Assembly: GCA_015680685.1 (NCBI GenBank)
Contig: MNCI01002177.1
Location: 1 to 64,000, forward strand
Source of the DNA: Gnetum montanum
Lineage: Eukaryota > Streptophyta > Gnetopsida > Gnetales > Gnetaceae
Length of the DNA: 64,000 bases
Reading direction: 5' to 3'
A program made the position numbers and the translations under genes. This document shows, piece after piece, positions 1-9,757 of the stretch (the first letter of the stretch is position 1; each line of letters starts with the position of its first letter). The notes beneath the pieces were generated by a model. That model worked only from the letters and a program-made list of their open reading frames with translations. It had not been told where the DNA came from and made no database searches.

Positions 1-227
1 TTCCATTGCCTTCAAGAGTAGCATAGAATTAGGAATACATTATACACCTCATCTAGACTAAACCATACGTGACATATGAAATACTAGTCTAGGTGGGAAG
101 ACAGCAAATTGTGACCTAAGGATAACTATCTAGGTGCCACAACTAGTCCATCTGCGGAGTTCGATCGGATCGTGCGTGTGACGCTCGTTTCGTATGGTTG
201 AGTGTACAGGTACCTCGCCAGTCATTA
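1..227 (+). repeat. P1 5' LTR, 3' end only
   Basis: Aligns base for base with the last 227 bases of the LTR at 2654-3482, including the block tggttgagtgta-ggtacctcgcca and a decayed terminus gtcatta (ctcatca in the other LTR). The rest lies left of the window. Confidence 0.85.
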
Positions 228-243
228 GTTATCCACCCGTTCA

Positions 244-2418
244 GACCCCGATGTGCGAAAGGATTGGTTGGAAAGGGCTTATGACAAAGATAAAACATTT
301 GGTGAGTTGACAATGGAAGAGAGGATTTACTTTAAAATTGGAACATATCACCTCTTCCCCATAAAGAGCTTGAAAAGAATATCAACATACGTGGCTAGAG
401 GATGTGCAATGTTGATGGGGTAGGTTAATGCTAACCTACCCCATCTATATTTAACAAAGATCCTGAGGCTATTTGAGGAGTAGAAGATAGGGAAGATGGC
501 ACTACCTTTTCCTTGTCTTATCAGAAAGCTTTACCGACATGCTGGTATTCAGGGGTATACCAATGATGTCCTCCGAAAAGCCCAAATTTCTTCATATGTT
601 GAATTGCTAAAGAGCCAGCTCCAAGGAAAAGCACTGGCGAAGAGCTGGGACTAGAACAAGAAGAAGAACAGATAGCTGGACCAACTACAACTCAACTTGC
701 AAGACCTAGCCAACCTCCAAGCATGGGTCCTAGCCAACAATAGGAAGCAGAGCCCAGCATAGGGTAGGATCAACCGCCACCTCCACAAGACTATAGACCG
801 TCGATGAGCCATCTCAAGGCCATCGCTGAGATAGTTAGTTGGGGAAGTCGTGATGATGCAAACCTCTTCCGCATCATCGATGATGTCATTCAGCCCACTA
901 TTTCTTTAGATCACACAAGGGGAGAAGTATAGATCCACATAGGAGGAGGGGAAAGTAGATGGCCACAACAGATCTCTAGGAACACGACATCTTTCTAGGT
1001 GCAATTAGAAACTGGTGAAGGGGCCACCGTGGTGGTCATGCAACACTAGAATGTCGTGGGAGCTGCAGAAGTGGTCATGGATCACATCAGAGAATCATTT
1101 AATGTACATGTTGTGCCACCAGCAGATCTCATAGGAGCATGGGATGCTCAAACCTTAGTTAGAACCTCAATGACTCCTGCGGAACATGAGGATGCACTTG
1201 ATCAATTGCTCCAAATAGGGCAAGTAATGACGTCCCTGTTTGACATCCCTCAGGATGTTACAACAACTCAGTCAGACCTCATTTCCATGAAGGGGAAGCT
1301 AGTCTTAACTAAGGTAAGGGTCGATCATGTGGAAGTAGAAGTGCAAAGATTGTAAGAGTAGCTCATAACCCTATAAGCAGCACAGTGGGACCCTCTGTAA
1401 TTCGTTCCTGCAGACTAGCTAGATAATTTTAGAATTGAGCAACTAACCAAGCTAATCACGAAGAATAAAAGGGTGGTTGATGAAAAAGAGAAGGCTATTT
1501 GGGAAGCGCAAACTCATGCGCGTCTTAAGGCACTTAAGGCCTTAGAAGAAAAACAAGTAGCTCGTTGCCGACAACCTTAAGTTGACCACTGTGGAAAAGC
1601 AAAAGAATGTTCTCGAGGAACATTTCCATCAATTATAAGAACAATTTATCTGGGTCAATCGAGACGTAAGCCATTTAGCCAAAGAGAATCGAACCCTCTT
1701 GATGGAGGAGGTATGCAACATTCATCAACAGTCAGCTATTGAGATAAGCACGTGGCAAAATGAGGCTAAACATCATGAAAAGCTGAAGGAGCACTTCTGC
1801 GATCAAGTGGGGATGTATAAATAAATCCTTGAGAAGGAAATCTATATGGCCAAGGCCTAGATTAACACTGTCAGTGCTCAACACACTGACTGGTGGGCCA
1901 TATTGGACACATATGCCTTTGTCCACCAAGTGGAAGTTAAGAACTGGGACCTACAGATTCAGGATCTGATAGAGTACATGAAGTTGGCAAATCTAAGGTA
2001 TGCCAACCTTTCCATGTTAATAGTAGGGCACCTGAGGATAGAGCTCGAGCAGTAGGTAGCAACCACCCACATCAAATACAAAGCAGAATTTGCAAAGTGT
2101 AAGAAGCTATTGGAAAAACTGGAAGTTGCAAATTCTGAACTTAGGGTGGTGAAAGCCAACTACTAGGGACAGAAAGATGTCGCAACGGACTTGGCTCGAT
2201 GGCTAATAGACTTTCATGAGTACAAGGATAAAGCCAGAGCCTATGAGGAGGAACAATGGGTGTTCGCGGCTTGGTATGTCAAGGCCAACCAAATGTTTCC
2301 GAAACTACCCTATCCGTGGGAAGTGCTGACTTCGTCAAATGCTGGAACATTAGCATGGATGGCACAAGACCCTTGGACCGAAGAGGAGAAGCTCCAGGCC
2401 ATACTTCAACACCATTAA
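244..2418 (+). pseudogene. third ORF (env-like position), P1 copy, N-terminus missing
   Basis: Broken coding region that opens mid-protein with DPDVRKDWLERAYD, followed by TMEERIYFKIG and, near 503, LPFPCLIRKLYRHAG. From memory this motif belongs to the plant 'putative plant transposon protein' domain (Pfam Transposase_32). A Pro/Gln-rich linker follows (about 660-800), then a charged, heptad-rich coiled-coil stretch (about 1440-2160), and a C-terminal block with YEEEQWVFAAWYVKAN and FPKLPYPWEV ending at a TAA at 2416-2418. At least two frameshifts and about 14 in-frame stops are present, about 12 of them TAG. No membrane segment was seen. The same ORF recurs at 40077, 51780 and 62849. Function is unknown; an envelope role is suggested only by its position behind pol. 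Confidence 0.75.
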
Positions 2419-2641
2419 GCCTTAAATCCTAGAGCACAAGACAAAGGGAAAGTGCCAATGGAGGAGCCACCACCACGAGGAACTACATGAGTTCCAAAAT
2501 TTTTGTAGTTGTAGCACTTTTTTGTGTTGTGTCATTATTTTGTTTTCTTCCCACACTACGGAATAATCCCATTTTTCCATCTAATAATCCCATACCTATC
2601 CACTATGTAATCACTATAACTCGAGGATGAGTTTTCATTCA
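2419..2641 (+). other. P1 3' untranslated region
   Basis: Spacer between the third-ORF stop and the polypurine tract. It resembles 40510-40677 (shared gaggagccaccac near the start and gactcgagga near the end). No ORF of its own. Confidence 0.6.
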
Positions 2642-2653
2642 GTCGTGGGGGTA
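2642..2653 (+). promoter_or_regulatory. polypurine tract, P1
   Basis: gtcgtgggggta directly abuts the LTR start TGATTAG. The same block precedes the 3' LTR of every family member here. It would prime plus-strand DNA synthesis. Confidence 0.75.
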
Positions 2654-3482
2654 TGATTAGTTGTCATTTGGGGCAACTGTGATATCGTGGTCGTGATATC
2701 GCAGACGCGATATTGCATGCTCAATCGCGATATCGTAGCCCACTGCTAGTTCTATAAATAAGAGGTGGCTCTCCCTTGTTTGAAAGCTAGTTTTTAGTCC
2801 CTTAGCCAAACCCTTGCAGTTTTCCCTTCTTAGGGTTAGAATTATTTCCCAGTGTATGCTTGCAGTATGGTGAATGTAATTGTACGACATCCTTTATTCG
2901 AGTGTGACATACTTGGACATGCACATGATCGGCAATAAAGATCAAGATTACTTCATCATTGCAGCATTCACTTAGTTTAATTATTTAATTAATTGTTATT
3001 TACTACTTTCCTAGTTAATCTCTCTCACCCTTATCTCATGTTAAAACACAAAATGAGTACGACTTGATTATGAGCATTTAAGTGTGACTACTTGGTAACC
3101 CAGTAGCATACCTAGTATCTACGCTTGGTAATCCCAGTGGTAGTCATGCACGAAGTCCAAGATGTGTACAGATAATCAAGGAATGGATGCTCATCGCACT
3201 TAGGCTAGCTAGATTTCTTCTCACCCTTCTCTCTTAGCTTAGATAATATTACTTTCCATTGTCTTCAGGAGTAGCATTAGATTAGAAACTCATCATACAC
3301 CTCACTTTGGACTAAACCATACATGACAAAGATAATACTAGTCCAGGTGGGAAGGCAACGAATTGCGACCTAAGGCTAACTATTTAGATGCCACAACTAG
3401 TCCGTTTGCAAAGTTCGACCGAATTGCGTGTGTAACGCTTGTATTCATATGGTTGAGTGTAGGGGTACCTCGCCACTCATCA
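2654..3482 (+). repeat. P1 3' LTR (829 bp)
   Basis: Bounded by TGATTAGT and ACTCATCA. U3 carries a cluster of GATATC/CGCGATAT dyads at 2680-2736, directly followed by the TATA box TATAAATA at 2753-2760. AATAAA at 2934-2939 would sit near the R/U5 poly(A) site. Its last 227 bases pair with window positions 1-227. Confidence 0.9.
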
Positions 3483-4110
3483 GTTGTACAAACCAAGCAT
3501 CAATAGATGATGTATAGTTGATGACAGCTACTGCTTCTACCAGTTTTGTATAATAGTCAATAGTGACTATGATGTACATCTTTCCATTTGCATGGGTGTG
3601 ATGGGACCCATGAAGTCAATGCCCCAAATGTCAAAGGGTTCTAGTGGTTGAATCCATTGTTGAGGTTCTCCATTTGAGTAGTTATTCCACCATCTCATTG
3701 GCATTGTTCACAAGAGTGGACATAATGGTAAGCATCCTTAAAGAGTGTTGGCCATTTATACCTTGCCATCAAGATTTTAATGGCCATGCATCTCCCAACA
3801 TAGTATCCTCCACAAGGACCTTCATGAGCATTTTGGAGGACACACAGTTGATTAGCATTAGGGACACACCAACAAACCAAGCCATCGATGCACACCTTGT
3901 AGAGGTGTTTGTTGATCTTCATGAAGTGTTTTACCTAGTGAAAAAACTACTGTTTCTTCTGCTGGTCCAACCCTTGTGGCATCTCTTGAGTAAGAAGATA
4001 GGTGAGAATGCCATCATACAATTTTGGCTCAATCAACATTTTTTCAGCTATAGCCCCAACAAAGAGGAGTTCATTAGAAAACATGTTAGAGAGTGGATTT
4101 TCTTCTTCTT
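3483..4110 (-). pseudogene. integrase, N-terminal half (M1)
   Basis: Zinc-binding segment with HEGPCGGYYVGRCMAIK and a SCEQCQ end (about 3695-3850), then the core start near 3620 (DFMGP, first catalytic Asp). The reading breaks off within the block that reads RFVQQN in M3, where the P1 LTR begins. The second Asp and the Glu of the DDE triad are therefore absent on this side of the break. Confidence 0.75.
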
Positions 4111-4119
4111 TGTCATCCC

Positions 4120-4500
4120 ATCGCAACCAAGACAAGTGATCAATGACCACATTCTCAGTGCCCTTTCGATTTACCATCATAAAATGAAATTATTGCAAGA
4201 TCACCAACCACCATATAACATAAGGGCTCATCGTTGGCTTATTCATTAGGAAGTGAATGGCACTGTGGTCTGTGTGCACAAACACCTTGTATTCAAGCAC
4301 ATAATGCCTAAACTTTTCTTGAGCAAACAACACTATCATCATTTCTTTTTTTGTAGTGATGTAGCTTATTTGTGCACCAATAACGCTTCGGCTAGTGTAG
4401 TAGATGTAATATGGATGTTTCTTGTCATCTAACTGCATCAACATAGCTCCCAAGGCATAATTCGATGCATCTATCATAATATGAAATGGTTTGAACTAGT
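4120..4500 (-). pseudogene. RNase H (M1)
   Basis: Recognisable from MIDASNYALGAML through TTKKEMM, HTDHSAI and VIDHLSWL. These hold the four acidic positions of the family (D, E, D, D), all still present here, unlike in M2, M3, M4 and P3. The spacing and the DHLS-L end match Athila-lineage RNase H. It runs on from RT and into a linker leading to integrase. Two frameshifts break it. Confidence 0.75.
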
Positions 4501-5400
4501 TGAGTTCTTGTAGGATTAGAGCTTCTACAAGCTTCTCTTTCAGTTGCTGAAATGCTTTATCACATTCTACAATCTAGACAAAGGGAGCATCTTTCTTTGT
4601 TAACTCGACCAATAGTTTTGTGATCTTAGAGAAATTCTCTATGAATCATCAATAGTAGCTAGTATGTCTAAGGAAAGATCGAACATCTTTAACTATTTCT
4701 AGCTGGTAGGTTATTCCTTAGATAACCCTTATTTTCTCAGGGTCTACCTCAATTCCTGTGTATGATATTCTATGCCCTAGTACAATGCCCTCTTGGATAA
4801 TGAGGTGACTTTTCTACCAATTGAGCCATAGGTTAGTTTTGACACATTGTTTTAGCACTTGCTTGAGGCGGTCCAAGGCTTGCTCAAATGTAGCTTCATA
4901 GGTGGAGAAGTCATCCATGAAGACTTCCACACCACTACTAATCTGTTATTGAAAAATTCTTAGGACTAGGTATTGGAATGTGGTAGGAGCATTGCATAGA
5001 TCAAATAACATCTTGTGATATGCAAATGTCCCTCAAGGACTCGTGAATGTTATCTTCACTTGATCTTTCGATGCACTTTGAATTTGGTTATAGCCACTAT
5101 AACCATCTAGAAAGCTATAGTACTAATGCCTAGATATTGTGTCAAGCACCTAGTCAACAAATGACAATTGAAAATGATCCTTGAATGTTGCTATATTCAA
5201 TAGCTTGCAATTGATGCAGAGTCACCACTTACCTCATTTCTTTGGCATAATTACAAGTGGGCTAACTGACTTGCTATCCATAATAGGATAAATGAACCCC
5301 ACCTTGAGGAGTTACTCGATTTCCTCCTTGATGATTTGCTTCAGTTTGGGGTTCAATTGCCTTTATAGCTGTTGTTTTGGCTTCATGGTTAGGTTGGTGT
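4501..5400 (-). pseudogene. reverse transcriptase (M1)
   Basis: Contains LKQIIKEEIE near the start (about 5330), FLDGYSGYNQI (about 5090), LCNAPTTFQ (about 4985) and the active-site box VFMDDFS (about 4915). F in place of Y in the YxDD box is typical of Athila-type RTs. Many internal stops, mostly TAG. The active-site aspartates remain. Confidence 0.8.
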
Positions 5401-5899
5401 AGATGTGATGCTAGCATATCTTAGGATCAATTCCTATGATTTTAGGATATGACCAAGAAAACGTTGATGACCATCTTTCAACTACCTTCAACAACATATT
5501 TTTTTGTTCTAGGGCAAGTTTTAGATTGATTATAACCAACTTCCCATTTTTAAAAAAAACATATTCCATTCTAGTTAGTAGCATTTTTTAGTTCAATGGG
5601 CTCTTATTTAAACCTTTTAGGAATTTATAACTCTCCCCAATGAGTATCATCATTTGTATCATCAAAGAGTTAGTGATGAACTTGCTCGAGTTCATTCATG
5701 CTTGTGACATATGCACATGTTAGGCTATTAGTTGGTTCCATGCAAAGTGTGCTACTTTCAGAATCAGTGGTCAACCACTAGGTGCCCTTCTATTTTGTGG
5801 CTACTGTGTATAGACACCTTTGGATTTTTGCTTCTAGTGCACACTATTTGCATGCAAAGATAGATGCTTGCTTTACAACCTAGAGTTTTTGCACATAAT
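5401..5899 (-). pseudogene. PR-RT linker of pol (M1)
   Basis: Degenerate coding sequence between protease and RT. On the minus strand short stretches read TCAYVTSMNELEQVHH and ELKNAT, matching the linkers of M2, M3, M4 and P3. No known domain. Confidence 0.5.
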
Positions 5900-6400
5900 T
5901 ACATCCTATATCATTATATGTGATGCATGAAACTCTCTTCTTCTCAATCTTTCCAAATATATTTTCTTTAGATATTTCTAGGGAAAGATCTTTGATGCCC
6001 ATTCATGCATTGGTGGTGCTTAGCCATATCCTTCCCATGATGATTGGAAAATCCCCTCTGTAGTTCTCCACTTTGATTATTAGGAAATCAGCAAGATAAA
6101 ACCATGCATAGACAATGGTCATAATATCTTCTACTAGTCCTAGTGAAATAGTGATGGATTGATCTACCAATTCTAATCTTATGTTGCTCTTCTTAAGAGG
6201 AGGTAGGTTCCAAGTAGTGTACATCTCATGAGAAATTAAATTAACACTAGAGCTAGAATCAAGAAGAGCCTTGCATGGTTCATTTCTAGTAATTTGCCGG
6301 TAAATTAGAGGACTTCCAGGATTGTCTAATTTCCTAGGAAGGTTTCTTGCATAGATTCAATCAGATACAGTATGAGTGAGCATTACAATATGGATCCTGG
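5900..6400 (-). pseudogene. aspartic protease (M1)
   Basis: Active-site region reads ALLDSSSSVNLISHEMY: the catalytic Asp is kept, but the Gly of D-S/T-G is changed to Ser. It continues through LPPLKKSNIRLELVDQSI and the flap/C-lobe block FPIIMGRIWLST. The upstream half holds SPLIYRQI. Stops interrupt it. Confidence 0.75.
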
Positions 6401-6479
6401 GTAGAGTTTGGTTTGAAAGAGGCTCAAAGGTATTAGGTATAGAGGAAGAAGATGTAAGAATAGGATGGTCAACTATGGG

Positions 6480-8924
6480 TGTATGTGAAGGCTTAGGTTG
6501 AATATAGGGTTGGAAGAAAGGTCTTTTCTTTCATTGGGCATTCAACCCCTCCAATTGATGATTTGGTTGTAGATTAATAGCCCTTGTAGTGTTGCATTAT
6601 TGCAGTTGGGCTGGTAATTCACGTTGCATAGGTGGAGCAGGTGGTAGTTGTGTAACTAAAGGAGGAGCATGTGTAGGTACAGGAGAAGGATAAGGGTAAG
6701 AGGTGGTATTCCATTTTTCATATGGCGAATGAGCTTGATGATAATTTGAAGGATGGTAGTGAGGCTAAAAATTAGAGATGTGACTAGAGGAGTCAAGTGG
6801 AGACATGGGTTGCTGAACGTAGTAACCATATGGATCAAGCTGTCAGTAAGGGTATTGTTGCCTTGATGGTGCTAATGCCCATGATTTTGGTTGCTTCCAC
6901 TATTGATATTGTTCATATGGTTGCAGTGGAGCTCCACTTGGATAATATGGTTATTGTCGATGGAACTGCCTAAGATTACCTTGAGGATAAGATAGCCTTT
7001 TGGATGTTTGCCTTTGTGTAAGTCATAGATGTAAGGCATACACCGAAGACTCCTATAGATGTGATACAACAAGGCAACATCCCTAAGGATGTTTATACTA
7101 ATAGACATCACACCCATGATCATCATCTGATTCATTGTTTGCAACTTCTTTGATTGCAGTAATCTTGCTCTTACCTTTGTGATATACATGTTTAGCTTTC
7201 TTGTGCCTCCTACACTTGCAGTCACTACCATGTTCTTTGGACTCTTTAGTAATTTTGAGAATAGCTTGAAATCTATTATCCATTAAGTCCCATAATTGAT
7301 CAACCTTGGCGATATGTTCAGATTGGAATTTTTGAAGTGGCAAGGTTTTCTTATTCACTTCCTCATTAAATACAGACTTGTCTTAATTGTTATAGAATCA
7401 AACCTCCCTCTTGCAAATGGAAGGATCCTGGTTGTACTCTTCTGCACTTTTTCTTTTTCTTAGTTCGCCCTCCTCTTTGGCGACCTACTCTATTAATCTT
7501 TGTATTTGATAGACACATTTTTGATAGTCATCTTTGGGCATAAACACCAAGGGTTCCCTTACTTTTTATTGAAGCTCGTCTACTATGTAGCGAAGTTGAT
7601 CCAATTGAGAATAACCATGGCCCAGACATTTTTGCATTATGACATAGTATCAGCTAATGGCAACATTCGAGGGTTTGTGCATTCCTTGTTTACATCCTTG
7701 AATTTGCTTCCTTAAGTTGGACACCCTAGAGTACGTTTGATATTTATCATTGAACAACTCAAGCATGGTACTCTATCATTTGATAGATTCCAACTCTAAG
7801 CATTGGTACCAGTTTTCTACTTCTTTGATAAGTGTCTTGGGAAACAACTTCAGTGTTTGCCACTCGTTCTCTATGTTTTGCAAGGCAGATGCATCTTGGA
7901 AAGCTTGAAGATGATTTTGCTGATCAAAGTTATATCCTTCGTCAAATTGAAGAATATTGTTCATGTCTAACTGTTTGATCCAACTATCCTTCACATGGCT
8001 TGTTGGAATTCTCACTGCCTCTACGATGTTAAGCATACTTCGGGTAACAAGTAGAGGCTCATCAAAACCTTGATCATAGTTTCTATGATGCCCTCTAGTA
8101 CCCCTTCGTTCATGGCAATGTGCCTCTCTTGAATGTGTACATTCTTAATCTTGCCTTTCTTAATAGTTCCTTGGATCATTTTGGTCTCATTGGTCATTTT
8201 GTTTATCTCAATCATCTCAATCCTGGTCTCACCTTCTATGGTCACGATCAGAGCTAGAGGAAGAAGAAGATGATGACAAAGGAGAAGAGGAAGGAGAATC
8301 AACATCATCATGATGCCTAGTTCCACCACTTTGGCAATCATGACCATGATCACGATCATGCTTCTTGTCTACATCCCTGTCATGACTTGCCCCTCCAGAT
8401 CCTTCTTTGTCATTGGATCCCTTGTTACTAAAACTAGGATTGTGAATTGTGGATTACAAGTTCTAGTTTTGACTTCCATCACCAAAGTCAAAGAGAGAAG
8501 TTTCATTGAATAGAAAACCACCAGAGAAGGGTTCTCCACTAGCTTGTTGATACAACAGGAATACAGAATCGTTAAGTTCTTTTCCCTTCCAAAATTTATA
8601 GCGTTGTTCTAACTACCAATCTCATAGATGTTGTGCTTTAGTGAGATGATAATTCCTAGTGTTAGTATCTTCCACAATATACTTCACATGGTAATCTTGA
8701 AGACCACATTATGTAAGCATTTGGTAGAGCATTACAGGAACAGCTTGATCGGGTGGCAACACAATGTTGCCTTTCATGTTGCACCACTGCAGCTATTCAT
8801 CCTAGTATAGGATGAAGGTGAAGTTCATTACATACTCATCAGGATGAGTATATACAATTTGATATTGTTGAGGTGGCTGATAAGCTTTATTAGTCTTGGG
8901 CAGTAAATTGCTCCAAGAAGACAT
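6480..8924 (-). pseudogene. gag (M1)
   Basis: The minus-strand start ATG at 8924 begins MSSWSNLLP, matching MSSSHRSDL in M3. The N-terminal module has PDEYV and a WCDMEGN-like block, followed by an Arg/Asp-rich stretch (about 8020-8400). The gag core is at 7776-8036 (MLNIVEAVRIPTSHVKDS, QNHLQAFQDA, KTLIKEVENWYQ). A Lys-rich segment and a degenerate knuckle (CDVY then KHP, about 7100) follow, then a Gln/Pro/Tyr-rich tail. The second knuckle Cys is Tyr. Broken by several frameshifts. Confidence 0.75.
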
Positions 8925-9067
8925 TGTTGGTTAGTAAAATAAAAATCACAATGTGCTTCTAAGTATTTGTTGTAGTAATTGTAAGATAAGATATGACTCT
9001 TAAGTTCATTTCAATGATTTAAATACCTTTCATTAGGTTCTAGAGAGCACATGAAACAACCAAAAGG

Positions 9068-9086
9068 TCCCTAGTAATGATGTCAA
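9068..9086 (-). promoter_or_regulatory. primer binding site (M1), tRNA-Asp type
   Basis: Minus strand reads TTGACATCATTACTAGGGA directly after the LTR end CATCA. It is a decayed version of the plant tRNA-Asp complement TGGCGCCGTTGCCGGGGA. Confidence 0.75.
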
Positions 9087-9745
9087 TGATGAGCGACAAG
9101 GTATCCCTATGCCCAACCATACGAATCACTAAGGCATTACGTGGGATCCAGTCAAATTTTGTGAACCTATAGTTATCTAGCACACTAGCTCTTCTAAGAA
9201 GTGAAATGGATGTTGCAAATGTTTGTTGTCTTCCCAACTACACTCATGAGGCTCAAGGGTATGGTTTAAGTGTAANCAAGTACTATATGTATGCTTGAAG
9301 TGGTCATGCTTGTGTTCATTAACAACTAGAAATAAATTACTTACTTCAAATGCATTAAAGTGAAGAGTAAGAAAATAAAATACATTAAAGAAAATATTAA
9401 TCTATTCTCAATGTTTTAAGAATTGTCAACAAAGTTTGTTTTATTCCTATCATACTACTGTGCTCATGTACATCTGTGTTGGAACAAATAATCGTACACA
9501 CTTAGAGTCCTTTTGTGGGCACTTAGAAAATATTCTAACTCTAAGAAAAATAAATGGTAAGAGCTTCACTACTCTAACTGAAAACTAACTTCAAAACTAT
9601 GCAAAAATTAGAGCCCATGCACCATATTTATAGGCTAGGATATATTCCCTAACGTTGGATATCCAATGTTAGATTCAAACCCCAATGTCGTGTACATGAC
9701 ATCGTGGCCCCAACATCATAGCCACAGGAAAATGACGATTCATCA
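9087..9745 (-). repeat. LTR shared by M1 (5') and M3 (3'), 659 bp
   Basis: On the minus strand it begins TGATGAATCG at 9745 and ends CATCA at 9087. A polypurine tract lies before it (9746-9757) and a primer site after it (9068-9086), so it closes one internal region and opens the next. TATA box (TATTTATA on +) at 9625-9632. Next to it is a 24-bp palindrome, ctaacgttggat at 9649-9660 and atccaatgttag at 9661-9672. One N at 9276. Confidence 0.85.
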
Positions 9746-9757
9746 TACCCCCACAAC
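9746..9757 (-). promoter_or_regulatory. polypurine tract (M3)
   Basis: Minus strand AGTTGTGGGGGTA, ending at the LTR start. It is preceded by the family block GAGTTTTCATTC. Confidence 0.75.

Larger units (their letters stand above)
1..3482 (+). mobile_element. P1: gag-pol-less LTR retrotransposon derivative
   Basis: The element consists of the last 227 bases of a 5' LTR, a 2.2-kb broken ORF of the third-ORF type, a polypurine tract and a full 3' LTR. No gag, protease, RT or integrase lies between the LTRs, and no primer site follows the LTR at 227. It stops at 3482, where minus-strand integrase of M1 begins, so it was inserted into that gene. The left half of the insertion is outside the window, so the target duplication cannot be checked. 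It may be a deletion derivative that removed everything from the primer site into the third ORF, or a recombinant. Confidence 0.8.
3483..9745 (-). mobile_element. M1: Athila-like gypsy element, 3' truncated by P1
   Basis: Read on the minus strand: LTR (9745-9087), primer site (9086-9068), gag, protease, RT, RNase H and the first half of integrase, which ends abruptly at 3483 against the P1 LTR. The rest of integrase and the 3' LTR must lie left of the window. All genes are broken by stops and frameshifts. Its 5' LTR is also the 3' LTR of M3. Confidence 0.85.

Noticed and set aside
3644-4249. 201-codon plus-strand ORF
   Set aside because: It is the reverse complement of M1 integrase and RNase H, whose motifs are on the minus strand.
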